This document shows, one piece after another, positions 1-6,572 of a stretch of 15,644 nucleotides of DNA. The stretch comes from Pseudolysinimonas_A sp049651805 (GTDB taxonomy: Bacteria; Actinomycetota; Actinomycetes; Actinomycetales; Microbacteriaceae). A model generated the notes under the pieces. The model searched no databases. It saw nothing but the letters and a program-made list of their open reading frames with translations, and was not told where the DNA came from. The DNA lies in contig NZ_JBASCU010000013.1 of assembly GCF_049651805.1 (NCBI RefSeq), forward strand, positions 1 through 15,644, given 5' to 3'. How positions within the stretch are numbered: position 1 is the first letter of the stretch; the number at the start of each line of letters is the position of its first letter. A program made the position numbers and the translations under genes.

Positions 1-225
1 GTACGGCACCTCGCGTGCGCCGCGCGTGCCGCGGCGGGGTTCGCCGGCGGCGAGCAGGCCGGTATCGACGAGGGTGCGCACGTGATGCAGCGCCGTGCCG
101 GGGTTGAGCCCGAACTCGGCGGCGATCTCACGGTTCGTGCGCTCTTCGTGCAGGCAAAACCGCAGCATCCGGATGCGTAGCGCGGAGCTGAGCGCGCGCG
201 CCCGCCGGTCGTCGGCCTCGCCCAT
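1..225 (-). CDS. Winged-helix (ArsR-like) transcriptional regulator, partial (C-terminus outside window)
   Basis: The 75 visible residues form a helix-turn-helix of the ArsR/winged-helix type. An N-terminal helix (RARALSSALRIRMLRF) is followed by TNREIAAEFGLNPGTALHHVRTL, in two parts: TNREIAAEFG and LNPGTALHHVRTL, the latter being the recognition helix. The wing begins near GLLAAGEPRRG. The gene runs off the left edge, so its C-terminal half is unseen. It is divergent from the MFS exporter at 293 and probably represses it and itself, by analogy with regulator-transporter pairs. I chose the ATG at 225 because TACCCT lies exactly 6 nt upstream, which fits a leaderless start. GGAGG is also present but only 1 nt from the ATG, too close for a ribosome site. 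An in-frame ATG at 246 is the alternative. No metal-binding cysteine motif is visible in the part shown, so nothing suggests metal sensing. Confidence 0.8.
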   Translation of the reverse strand, partial: MGEADDRRARALSSALRIRMLRFCLHEERTNREIAAEFGLNPGTALHHVRTLVDTGLLAAGEPRRGTRGAREVPY

Positions 226-231
226 CCCTCC

Positions 232-237
232 AGGGTA
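232..237 (-). promoter_or_regulatory. Putative -10 box of the winged-helix regulator
   Basis: On the minus strand TACCCT matches the actinobacterial TANNNT -10 pattern. Six bases separate it from the ATG at 225, so transcription would start at or near the start codon. The best -35 match is TTGCCA, with a long spacer of about 20 bp, so the -35 is weak. This is inferred from pattern only. Confidence 0.35.
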
Positions 238-255
238 GCGACTCATAGAACAGTG

Positions 256-271
256 ATTGGCAACTCCCAAT
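256..271. promoter_or_regulatory. Inverted repeat ATTGG-N6-CCAAT, candidate operator between divergent regulator and exporter
   Basis: A perfect inverted repeat (ATTGG, six bases, CCAAT) lies in the 67-bp gap between the regulator and the MFS gene. It overlaps the TTGGCA that could serve as the exporter's -35 box. ArsR-type proteins bind short dyads at such positions, so this is the natural operator candidate. Binding is inferred. Confidence 0.4.
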
Positions 272-286
272 GACTTGGTGCAGACT
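257..286 (+). promoter_or_regulatory. Putative promoter of the MFS exporter
   Basis: TTGGCA (257-262) and CAGACT (281-286) are separated by 18 bp. CAGACT ends 6 bases before the ATG at 293, giving a leaderless transcript. The -10 deviates from TANNNT at its first base. No Shine-Dalgarno sequence is present before the ATG. Confidence 0.4.
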
Positions 287-292
287 GTGCGC

Positions 293-1591
293 ATGGCCGA
301 CCACGACCGCGCTGTCGAACCGTCGCTGTGGCGTCACGGCGGCTTCCTGCGGCTCTGGGCCGGTCAGACCACGAGCCAGTTCGGCGCTCAACTCGCCTTC
401 CTCGCGATCCCCGTGCTCGCCATCCAGTTGCTCGGGGCGACCGAGTTCGAGATCGGACTGCTCAACGCATTCGAGACGGCCGCGTTCCTGGTGATCGGCC
501 TGCCCGCGGGCGCCTGGATCGATCGCTGGATCAAGCGGAGCGTCATGATCGTGGCAGACCTGGTGCGGGCGATCGCGCTCGCCGCCGTGCCCGCACTGTG
601 GTTCGCCGGCATCCTCGAGTTCTGGCACGTTCTCCTGGTGGGGACGGTCATCGGGGCCGCCACCGTGTTCTTCGACGTCTCGTACCAGAGCTATCTGCCG
701 GTGCTCGTGCCCGGCCCCGCCATCCCGGATGCCAACTCCAAACTCGAAGGCACCGCCCAGATCGCACGGGTCGGCGGCCCGGCCGTCGCGGGCGGACTGC
801 TCGCGATCGCTCAGGCACCCCTGCTGCTCGCGGGAACCGTGGGCACCTACCTGCTCTCGATGATCGCGCTGCTGTCGATCCGGGAGAGAGAGACCCCTGC
901 CCCGCGCTCCGACCGTCGGCCCCTCGTCGTCGAGATCCGCGAAGGCGTCGCGTTCGTCGTGCGCCAGCCGCTGTTGCGCCGCATCGTGCTCACCACCGGC
1001 GTCGGCAACCTCTTCACGACGATGTCGCTCACCATGCTGCCCGTGCTCGTGCTGCGCGAACTCGGGTTGACCCCGGCGGTCTTCGGCCTCGCCACGTCGG
1101 TGGGGGCGATCGGCGGCATTCTCGGTGCGCTCGCCGCGGCACGGCTGAGCCGAGTCGTGGGTGAGGGAACGATCATCCCGGTCTCGGCCGTCGTGCTCGG
1201 GCTCGCCCTGCCGCTCGCGCCGCTCATGGCTGTGCTCCCCGTCGCGGCGATCCCGTTGCTCATCGCGATGGAGCTGCTGCTGAGCATCGGGGTGTTGGTC
1301 TACAACGTCGCGCAGGTGAGTTTTCGGCAACGCATCTGCCCGAAACCGCTGCTCGGGCGCATGAACGCGTCGATCCGGTTCTTCGTCTGGGGTGTCATGC
1401 CGATCGGCGCCCTGCTCTCGGGCGTTCTCGCGACGACGCTCGGGGTCGTGCCGACGATGTGGATCGGCGCGATCGGCGCGCTGCTCTCGGCGGGCTTCGT
1501 CGTGTTCTCGCCCCTGCTCGGGATGCGGAAACTGCCCGCAGAGGCTCAGCCGGAGGTCGCTCCGAGCGGCGCGGGCTTGACCGAGCAGTAG
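293..1591 (+). CDS. MFS transporter, MefA/EntS-like (MFS_3-type) drug or siderophore exporter
   Basis: This 432-residue inner-membrane protein has alternating long hydrophobic stretches consistent with about 12 membrane segments. The signature loop after segment 2 reads GAWIDRWIKR (about residues 73-82), the MFS motif A. The opening WAGQTTSQFG and the FFDVSYQSYLPVLV stretch resemble the macrolide-efflux/enterobactin-exporter branch. It should pump a small molecule out using the proton gradient; the substrate is unknown. The start at 293 is preferred over an in-frame TTG at 257. The TTG lies inside the candidate operator and -35 box, and the ATG has a well-placed -10 box. The gene is divergent from a winged-helix regulator, its likely controller. 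Its last 46 bases overlap the convergent kinase gene tail to tail. Confidence 0.9.
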   Translation: MADHDRAVEPSLWRHGGFLRLWAGQTTSQFGAQLAFLAIPVLAIQLLGATEFEIGLLNAFETAAFLVIGLPAGAWIDRWIKRSVMIVADLVRAIALAAVPALWFAGILEFWHVLLVGTVIGAATVFFDVSYQSYLPVLVPGPAIPDANSKLEGTAQIARVGGPAVAGGLLAIAQAPLLLAGTVGTYLLSMIALLSIRERETPAPRSDRRPLVVEIREGVAFVVRQPLLRRIVLTTGVGNLFTTMSLTMLPVLVLRELGLTPAVFGLATSVGAIGGILGALAAARLSRVVGEGTIIPVSAVVLGLALPLAPLMAVLPVAAIPLLIAMELLLSIGVLVYNVAQVSFRQRICPKPLLGRMNASIRFFVWGVMPIGALLSGVLATTLGVVPTMWIGAIGALLSAGFVVFSPLLGMRKLPAEAQPEVAPSGAGLTEQ

Positions 1592-2265
1592 TCGGCGAAG
1601 CGCCGCACAGGGGTTTCGCCGTCGGTGTTGTCGATGATCGCACTCGCCGTCGTGTTGGGATGCGCATCACGCACGTAAAGCCGCTGCGCCTCGGAGTAGC
1701 GCTTGTTCGACTCGGCCTTCGGGTCGGGGTCGGCGCCGTCACGCTCGACCATGCGGGCCAGCCGCACCTTCGGGTCGGCGTCGAGCCAGATCGAGAAGTT
1801 CCACGCCCCGCGCAGCTCGAACCGGTTGAGGAACACCCCGTCGACGATGAGGATGGCGTCGGCTGGACCGGTGACCCACTCCGACTCGACGGGCACGTCG
1901 CGCTCGAGGTCGAAGCCGGCGAGCTGGAAACCCGTGCTGCCGCCCATCCGGAAGGGCTCGAGCAGCACCCGTCTCAGCACCGAATAGTCGAAGGCGTCTC
2001 GGTAGTAGCCCTCGGGCGAAAATCGCCCCGAGCGGTAACGATGCTCTCGCGGCTGGTGGAAGTCATCGACCGACGCCCGGAAGACCGTGAAGCCCGCGCG
2101 CTCGAAGGCGAGCGCGAGATCGTCGGCGAACCGGGTCTTGCCGGCACCATCGGGCCCGTCGACCGCAAGGGTCGTGCGGCCCTTCGCGTAGTGATGCGCG
2201 TACTCGGCCACGAGCGACTCGAGCAGCTCGCGCCGAGCTTCGGGGATGCGGGACCACACCGACAT
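1546..2265 (-). CDS. P-loop uridine kinase-like protein
   Basis: The protein has 239 residues. A Walker A motif GPDGAGKT lies at residues 37-44, a DDFHQPR segment at 67-73 and a Walker B-like AILIVDGVF at 137-145. A lid-like, charged segment follows (RMVERDGADPDPKAESNKRY at 171-190). This pattern is that of the uridine kinase/phosphoribulokinase group, which phosphorylates a nucleoside or other small hydroxyl substrate with ATP in the cytosol. Canonical udk is slightly shorter, and actinobacteria carry several divergent relatives, so the substrate is not certain and I give no symbol. The ATG at 2265 is chosen because the open frame further upstream is only antisense of mutY and because TACGCT sits 7 nt before this ATG. 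The gene is divergent from mutY, with a 27-bp gap. Confidence 0.85.
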   Translation of the reverse strand: MSVWSRIPEARRELLESLVAEYAHHYAKGRTTLAVDGPDGAGKTRFADDLALAFERAGFTVFRASVDDFHQPREHRYRSGRFSPEGYYRDAFDYSVLRRVLLEPFRMGGSTGFQLAGFDLERDVPVESEWVTGPADAILIVDGVFLNRFELRGAWNFSIWLDADPKVRLARMVERDGADPDPKAESNKRYSEAQRLYVRDAHPNTTASAIIDNTDGETPVRRFADYCSVKPAPLGATSG

Positions 2266-2272
2266 GCCGGTC

Positions 2273-2278
2273 AGCGTA
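2273..2278 (-). promoter_or_regulatory. Putative -10 box (TACGCT) of the uridine kinase-like gene
   Basis: TACGCT on the minus strand is followed by 7 bases and then the ATG at 2265, as in leaderless actinobacterial promoters. No good -35 is visible; that region falls within the start of mutY. Confidence 0.4.
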
Positions 2279-2292
2279 GTTGACTGAACTCG

Positions 2293-3156
2293 ATGGATAT
2301 CGGGGAACGCATCGCCGACTGGTACGCCGCCGGGCACCGGGACCTGCCGTGGCGGCGGCCGGGGTTCACGCCGTGGGGCACGCTGGTGAGCGAGTTCATG
2401 CTTCAGCAGACCCCCGTCGCCCGCGTCATCCCGGCCCTGGAGCGCTGGCTGACCCGCTGGCCCGCGCCCGCCGACCTCGCGAATGCGCCGCCCGGTGAGG
2501 CCGTGCGGGCGTGGGAGCGCCTCGGCTACCCGCGCCGGGCGCTCGCCTTGCACGCCGCCGCGACGGTGATCGCCGAGCGCCACGGCAACGAGGTGCCCGC
2601 CGATGTCGACGCGCTGCTCGCGCTGCCTGGCGTCGGACCCTACACCGCGCGGGCGGTTGCCGCCTTCGCCTACAGGGTGCGCACCCCCGTCGTCGATACG
2701 AACGCCCGGCGCGTGCTCGCCCGGGTGGTGCGGGGCCAGGGTGCGGCGGGTCCGGCGCGCACCACGGCGGATCTCGCCGAGATGGATGCCGTGCTGCCGG
2801 TCGACCCGGCGCGGGCGCGGCTCGTCAACGCCGGGGTGATGGAACTCGGGCAGACCGTGTGCACGGCGCGGGCGCCGCGGTGTGAGATGTGCCCGCTGCG
2901 TGAGGTGTGCGCCTGGCGAGCCGCGGGTTATCCCGCCTACGACGGGCCGCGTGCCGCCGTGCAGAAGAAATACGAGGGTTCCGACCGGCAGGTGCGCGGG
3001 CTCGTGCTGCGCGAACTGCGCGGCAGCGAGACCCCGGTGCCCGCCAGCGTGATCGCCGGTCTGTGGCCGGATGCGGGACAGCTCACCCGCGCCGTCGAGG
3101 GGCTGGTGAGCGACGGACTCGCGGTGCGCGTCGGTGGCGAGCTGAGGCTTCCGTAG
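2293..3156 (+). CDS. mutY: A/G-specific adenine DNA glycosylase
   Basis: MutY removes adenine mispaired with 8-oxoguanine, preventing G:C to T:A mutations. The 287-residue protein shows the whole catalytic core. SEFMLQQT (33-40) contains the catalytic Glu34. The helix-hairpin-helix LPGVGPYTA lies at 111-119, followed by VVDTNARR with the catalytic Asp135. Four cysteines at 190, 197, 200 and 206 in C-x6-C-x2-C-x5-C spacing bind the [4Fe-4S] cluster. The C-terminus after the cluster is only about 80 residues and lacks the NUDIX-like 8-oxoG-recognition domain of E. coli MutY; the size fits short actinobacterial forms. The ATG at 2293 is the first start after an in-frame stop at 2281. A short RNB ribonuclease (9-bp gap) and an Fpg/Nei glycosylase follow, so co-transcription is likely. 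Confidence 0.95.
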   Translation: MDIGERIADWYAAGHRDLPWRRPGFTPWGTLVSEFMLQQTPVARVIPALERWLTRWPAPADLANAPPGEAVRAWERLGYPRRALALHAAATVIAERHGNEVPADVDALLALPGVGPYTARAVAAFAYRVRTPVVDTNARRVLARVVRGQGAAGPARTTADLAEMDAVLPVDPARARLVNAGVMELGQTVCTARAPRCEMCPLREVCAWRAAGYPAYDGPRAAVQKKYEGSDRQVRGLVLRELRGSETPVPASVIAGLWPDAGQLTRAVEGLVSDGLAVRVGGELRLP

Positions 3157-3159
3157 GCT
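3154..3159 (+). promoter_or_regulatory. Putative internal -10 box (TAGGCT) overlapping the mutY stop codon
   Basis: The mutY stop codon TAG is the first half of TAGGCT. Six bases follow it and then the GTG start of the RNB gene. This matches the leaderless -10 spacing seen elsewhere in the window and could give the RNB gene its own transcript. The -35 region is poor. Confidence 0.35.
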
Positions 3160-3165
3160 GACGTC

Positions 3166-4566
3166 GTGCCGTCGCTCCCGCTGAAGCTCTCGCGCGAGGC
3201 AGCGCAGCCCGAACTCGTCGCGGCACTGGGCGCGATTCGGGACGAACTCGATCTGCCGGTCGGCTTCTCGCCCGAGGTCGACGCCGAGGCCGCCCGTGCG
3301 GCCGCGGAATACTCTCTGCCCGACCTGGATCTGACGCACATCCCGTTCGTGACCATCGACCCCGCCGGATCGACCGACCTCGACCAGGCGCTCGCGATCG
3401 AGCGCGACGGCGACGGGTGGCGGGTGTTCTACGCGATCGCCGACCTCCCCGGGTTCGTGGCGCCGGGCGGTGCGATCGATGCTGAGGCACGCGAGCGCGG
3501 TCAAACTCTCTACGCGGCCGACGGTCGCATCCCGCTGCACCCCGTCGTGATCAGCGAAGGCGCCGCCTCGCTACTGCCCGATGCCGACCGCGGCGCGTTC
3601 GTCTGGGAGTTCACGCTCGACGCCGCCGGGCACGACACGTCGGTGCGCGTGCGTCGCGCCCGGGTGCGCAGCCGGCGGCAGTGGACGTACGACGAGGCAC
3701 ACGCCGCAGTCGATACCGACCCCATGCTCGGGATGCTGCGCGACGTCGGTGAAGCGCTCGTCGCGCGAGAGAGCGCGCGCGGGGGCGCGAGCCTGTCGAC
3801 GCCCGAGATCCTCGTCGTGCGCGACCGTCACGAGTACCGGCTGGAGCGCCGGGTCGTTCTCCCGGTCGCCACCTGGAACGCGCAGCTCTCGCTGCTCACC
3901 GGCCGGGCTGCGGCCCGCACGATGCTGGATGCCGGCGTCGGCATCCTGCGCACCATGCCGCCCGCCGAACCCCAGGCCATCGAGCACTTCCGGCTGCAGA
4001 CCGTCGCGCTCGGAACGCCGTGGGGCGCCGAGGAGCGCTACGGCGACTACCTGCGGCGACTCGACACCGACGACCCGCGACAGATCGCGATCCGGCATGC
4101 CGCGGCCTCGCTGTTCCGCGGTGCGTCGTACGCGCCGTTCGACGGCGAGGCGCCGGCCGAGACCATGCAGTCGGCCATCGGCGCTCCCTACGCCCACGTC
4201 ACCGCGCCGCTTCGCCGTCTGGTCGATCGGTTCGGCCTCGAGGTGTGCGCGGCGGTGTCGAGCGGTCTCGAGGTGCCGGGGTGGGTGCGCGCGGCGTTGC
4301 CCGAACTGCCGGCGGCGATGGGCCGCTCGGCGAACATCGCGGGGCGGGTCTCGCGGCGCACCCTCGACACCGTCGAAGCCGCCGTGCTCTCCCCGCGCAT
4401 CGGCGAAGAGTTCGACGCCCTCGCGATCACCGACGCGACGGTGCAACTCGCCGAGCCCGCCGTCGAGGCCGCCTGCGACGGGTTGCTCGAGCCGGGGGTG
4501 CCCGTGCGGGTGCGGCTCGTCGAAGCCGACATCGCGACCGGGACGGTGCGATTCCGGCTGGGCTGA
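3166..4566 (+). CDS. RNB-domain ribonuclease (short, RNase II/R family)
   Basis: This 466-residue protein contains the RNB catalytic domain of RNase II/R, which degrades RNA 3' to 5' using Mg2+. The active-site segment FVTIDPAGSTDLDQAL (61-76) carries the conserved acidic residues Asp65, Asp71 and Asp73. APYAHVTAPLRRLVDR, near residues 343-358, matches the conserved second RNB block (Y-x-H-x-T-S-P-[IL]-R-R-x-x-D), with Ala where Ser is usual. RNase II has about 640 residues with two cold-shock domains and an S1 domain. Here almost no N-terminal RNA-binding domain is present and the C-terminus is short, so substrate choice may differ from RNase II. The start is GTG, 9 bp after mutY. The next gene follows after 15 bp. 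The role with two DNA glycosylases is unexplained. Confidence 0.9.
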   Translation: MPSLPLKLSREAAQPELVAALGAIRDELDLPVGFSPEVDAEAARAAAEYSLPDLDLTHIPFVTIDPAGSTDLDQALAIERDGDGWRVFYAIADLPGFVAPGGAIDAEARERGQTLYAADGRIPLHPVVISEGAASLLPDADRGAFVWEFTLDAAGHDTSVRVRRARVRSRRQWTYDEAHAAVDTDPMLGMLRDVGEALVARESARGGASLSTPEILVVRDRHEYRLERRVVLPVATWNAQLSLLTGRAAARTMLDAGVGILRTMPPAEPQAIEHFRLQTVALGTPWGAEERYGDYLRRLDTDDPRQIAIRHAAASLFRGASYAPFDGEAPAETMQSAIGAPYAHVTAPLRRLVDRFGLEVCAAVSSGLEVPGWVRAALPELPAAMGRSANIAGRVSRRTLDTVEAAVLSPRIGEEFDALAITDATVQLAEPAVEAACDGLLEPGVPVRVRLVEADIATGTVRFRLG

Positions 4567-4581
4567 GCGAAACTGTGCTGC

Positions 4582-5442
4582 ATGCCGGAACTGCCCGAGG
4601 TGCACGCCCTCGTCAGCGATCTGCGCGGCCGCCTGACCGGTCGCACGATCGCCCGGCTCGACATCCTCGCGTTCGCGGCCCTGAAGACCTACGACCCGCC
4701 GGTCTCGGCCCTCGACGGGCTCACGATCGGCCGCGTCGAGCGGCACGGCAAGTACCTCGACCTCCGGGCGGGAGACCTGCATCTGGTCATCCACCTCGCC
4801 CGGGCCGGATGGCTGCGCTGGCGCGACAAGCCGCCCGTCGCGACCGTCCGGCGCGGCGCGGGCCCGCTCGCGGCGCGGCTCGTGCTGGATGACGGCACCG
4901 GCTTCGATCTCACCGAGGCGGGCACCAAGAAGAGCCTCGCCATCCATGTGGTGCGCGATCCGCAGGACGTCGAACGGGTCGCGACCCTCGGGCCCGACCC
5001 GCTCTCCGACGCCTTCACGATCGACGTGCTCGCCGGCATCCTCTCGGCTGCGGGCCGCTCGCAGATCAAGGGCGTGCTGCGCGATCAGCGGCTCATCGCC
5101 GGAATCGGCAACGCCTACTCCGACGAGATCCTGCACGTCGCCAAGATGTCACCGTTCAAACCGGCGAACATGCCCCCCGACGACGTGCGGGTGCTCTACG
5201 ACGCGATGCGCTCGACCCTTCAGGATGCGGTGGCGCGGTCCGAAGGACTCGCCGCGTCAGAGCTGAAGGGCGAGAAGAAGTCGAACCTTCGCGTGCACGG
5301 GCGGAACGGCGAACCGTGCCCGGTGTGCGGCGACACCGTGTGGCAGGTCATCTACGCCGACTCGACCTTTCAGTACTGCCCGACGTGTCAGACCGGCGGC
5401 AAGCCGCTGGCCGATCGCGTGCTCAGCCGGCTGCTGAAGTAG
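4582..5442 (+). CDS. Fpg/Nei-family DNA glycosylase/AP lyase
   Basis: The 286-residue protein begins MPELPEV, the family signature in which the N-terminal Pro (after Met removal) and Glu3 are catalytic. The RHGKYLDL segment (54-61) holds Lys57, equivalent to the catalytic-loop lysine of Fpg. GIGNAYSDEIL (174-184) is the helix-two-turn-helix with the conserved Asn177. A C-terminal zinc finger has Cys246, 249, 266 and 269. The finger normally contains an essential Arg in a GRST/GRTT context. Here the aligned residues read ADST, so Asp260 replaces the Arg. From memory of relatives, this belongs to an actinobacterial Fpg/Nei branch with the same change. It should act on oxidised bases, but 8-oxoG specificity cannot be assumed, so I give no mutM symbol. 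It is the last gene of the mutY-RNB-fpg row and overlaps tetR by 20 bp. Confidence 0.92.
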   Translation: MPELPEVHALVSDLRGRLTGRTIARLDILAFAALKTYDPPVSALDGLTIGRVERHGKYLDLRAGDLHLVIHLARAGWLRWRDKPPVATVRRGAGPLAARLVLDDGTGFDLTEAGTKKSLAIHVVRDPQDVERVATLGPDPLSDAFTIDVLAGILSAAGRSQIKGVLRDQRLIAGIGNAYSDEILHVAKMSPFKPANMPPDDVRVLYDAMRSTLQDAVARSEGLAASELKGEKKSNLRVHGRNGEPCPVCGDTVWQVIYADSTFQYCPTCQTGGKPLADRVLSRLLK

Positions 5443-6076
5443 CGATCGCGCGGTCGATACCGACGATCAGCAGTTCGAGCACGAACTCGAACTCGGCGAC
5501 GTGGTCGTGGGTCGCGGTCGCGAGCATCGCGGCAAGGTGCGGGTAGAGCGCCGAGTCGCCGCGCACGGCATCCAGTTGGTAGCCGTGCGCCGATGCGCCG
5601 GCGTTGAGCCGCAGCTCTTGGAGGGTGAACGCGAAGACGTGCACCTCGACGGCGTGCATGGCGTCGTGGGCGAGTTGGGGCGAGCATCCGCCCGCCAGCA
5701 GCGCCGCGAGCACCCCGTCGACGAATCGCAGCCGGGCGGGGCCGACCGCGGGACGGCTGGTCGCCAGGGCCGCCACCCAGGGGTGCGCGAGCAACTCGTC
5801 GTGGGCGCCGCGCACCAGGGTGCGCAGCGATTCGCGCCAGTCGAGAGTGTCGTCCCGAGCCGGGAACCGGGCGACGATCGTCTCGACCATCCCGTCGAGG
5901 AGGTCGTCTTTGTCGCGCACGTGACGGTAGAGCGACATCGCCTCGTAGCCGATCGCGTCGCCGATGCGCCGCATGCTGATCGCGTCGAGGCCATTCTCGT
6001 CGGCGAGTTCGACGGCGGCGGCGAGGATCCGGTCGCGGGTGAGCGCTTCACGCTGGGCGGGGCGTCGCGGACTCAC
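5423..6076 (-). CDS. TetR-family transcriptional regulator
   Basis: The 217-residue protein starts with a TetR DNA-binding domain. LTRDRILAAAVELADENG lies at 12-29, then SMRRIGDAIGYEAMSLYRHV at 34-53 (helix-turn-helix) and RDKDDLLDGM at 54-63. The C-terminal part is an all-helical ligand-binding domain of the TetR_C type, with WRESLRTLVRGAHDELLAHPW at 80-100 (21 residues; core DELLAHPW). It should be a homodimeric repressor released by a small ligand. The GTG at 6076 is chosen because -35 TTTACA, a 16-bp spacer, -10 TACGCT and 6 bases precede it. The longer open frame to 6418 is antisense of the DUF4259 gene. A palindrome in its promoter suggests autorepression. Candidate further targets are the divergent DUF4259 gene or distant genes. 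Confidence 0.92.
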   Translation of the reverse strand: MSPRRPAQREALTRDRILAAAVELADENGLDAISMRRIGDAIGYEAMSLYRHVRDKDDLLDGMVETIVARFPARDDTLDWRESLRTLVRGAHDELLAHPWVAALATSRPAVGPARLRFVDGVLAALLAGGCSPQLAHDAMHAVEVHVFAFTLQELRLNAGASAHGYQLDAVRGDSALYPHLAAMLATATHDHVAEFEFVLELLIVGIDRAIATSAAG

Positions 6077-6082
6077 TTCTTC

Positions 6083-6110
6083 AGCGTACAACCTACGCTT
6101 ACGTTGTAAA
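6083..6110 (-). promoter_or_regulatory. Promoter of the TetR gene
   Basis: On the minus strand TTTACA (-35) and TACGCT (-10) are 16 bp apart. The -10 is 6 bases before the GTG, indicating a leaderless mRNA. This is the best-matching promoter in the window and it overlaps the palindrome at 6087-6108. Confidence 0.6.
6087..6108. promoter_or_regulatory. 22-bp palindrome, candidate TetR operator
   Basis: On the minus strand TACAACGTA and TAGGTTGTA form 9-bp arms with one mismatch, separated by AGCG. The outer six bases of each arm (TACAAC/GTTGTA) match perfectly. It covers the spacer between -35 and -10 of the TetR promoter, the usual place for an autorepressing TetR-family operator. Binding by this TetR protein is inferred from position. 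Confidence 0.6.
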
Positions 6111-6157
6111 CGGCTTCTGTCGGCGCCGTAGGGCAGACTCGATGGCGGACGAGCAGC

Positions 6158-6162
6158 GGAGG
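6158..6162 (+). promoter_or_regulatory. Ribosome binding site of the DUF4259 gene
   Basis: GGAGG is followed by 5 bases and then the GTG at 6168. This decides the start and is one of the few clear Shine-Dalgarno sites in the window. Confidence 0.7.
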
Positions 6163-6167
6163 AACTA

Positions 6168-6572
6168 GTGGGCACGTGGGGCGCAGGCGTTTTCGAGAAC
6201 GACGAGACGATGGACTTTCTCTGGGAGGTCGAGGAAGGCGGCGTCGATGCCCTCCGCGACGCCCTCGACCAGGTGATCGACGCCGCAGGTCGCCCGGAGT
6301 CGTGGGCCGAAAGCACCGCCGTCGCCGTCGCCGCGATCATCGCCGCCGCGTATGACGGGCGCGCCGACCTGCTGCCCGAGGAAGCCAGTGCCCTGCTCGC
6401 CGATCTGACGCCTGCCATCCACGAGAATGCCGCGTTGCGCGACCGCGCCCGCTACGCCGTGCACCTCGTGCTGACCGGCGACTCGGAGCTGCTCGAGCTG
6501 TGGCGCAGTTCCGGCGAATCGGATGCGGCCATCGCCGCGATCGCAGAGGTGCAGTCCCGGCTCAGCGAGTAG
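6168..6572 (+). CDS. DUF4259 domain-containing protein
   Basis: This 134-residue protein begins MGTWGAGVFENDETMDFLWE, the characteristic opening of DUF4259 proteins. The rest is predicted mostly helical and rich in Ala and Glu, with no membrane segment, signal peptide or recognised catalytic motif. The family has no established function that I know of. The GTG start is supported by GGAGG 5 bases upstream. It is transcribed away from the TetR gene and shares a 91-bp gap that contains the TetR palindrome, so it may be under TetR control. A strong hairpin whose loop contains the stop codon ends the gene, so it is probably monocistronic. Confidence 0.85.
   Translation: MGTWGAGVFENDETMDFLWEVEEGGVDALRDALDQVIDAAGRPESWAESTAVAVAAIIAAAYDGRADLLPEEASALLADLTPAIHENAALRDRARYAVHLVLTGDSELLELWRSSGESDAAIAAIAEVQSRLSE

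Noticed and set aside
257..292. TTG start at 257 for the MFS exporter
   Set aside because: It falls within the inverted repeat and possible -35 box. The ATG at 293 has a suitable -10 box and gives a normal-length N-terminus.
128..1330. Minus-strand 400-codon open frame opposite the MFS exporter
   Set aside because: Its translation is rich in Arg, His, Asp, Glu and Gln with no domain pattern, typical of the reverse frame of a GC-rich membrane-protein gene.
2266..3540. Upstream extension of the uridine kinase-like frame
   Set aside because: It is antisense to mutY and the RNB gene. The kinase homology begins at MSVWSRIPEA, and a -10-like box sits before that ATG.
3571..5136. Minus-strand 521-codon frame opposite the RNB and Fpg/Nei genes
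   Set aside because: Low-complexity reverse frame of two clearly identified genes.
6077..6418. Longer N-terminus for the TetR protein
   Set aside because: The extension is antisense to the DUF4259 gene and crosses the promoter and palindrome. TetR homology starts just after the GTG at 6076.
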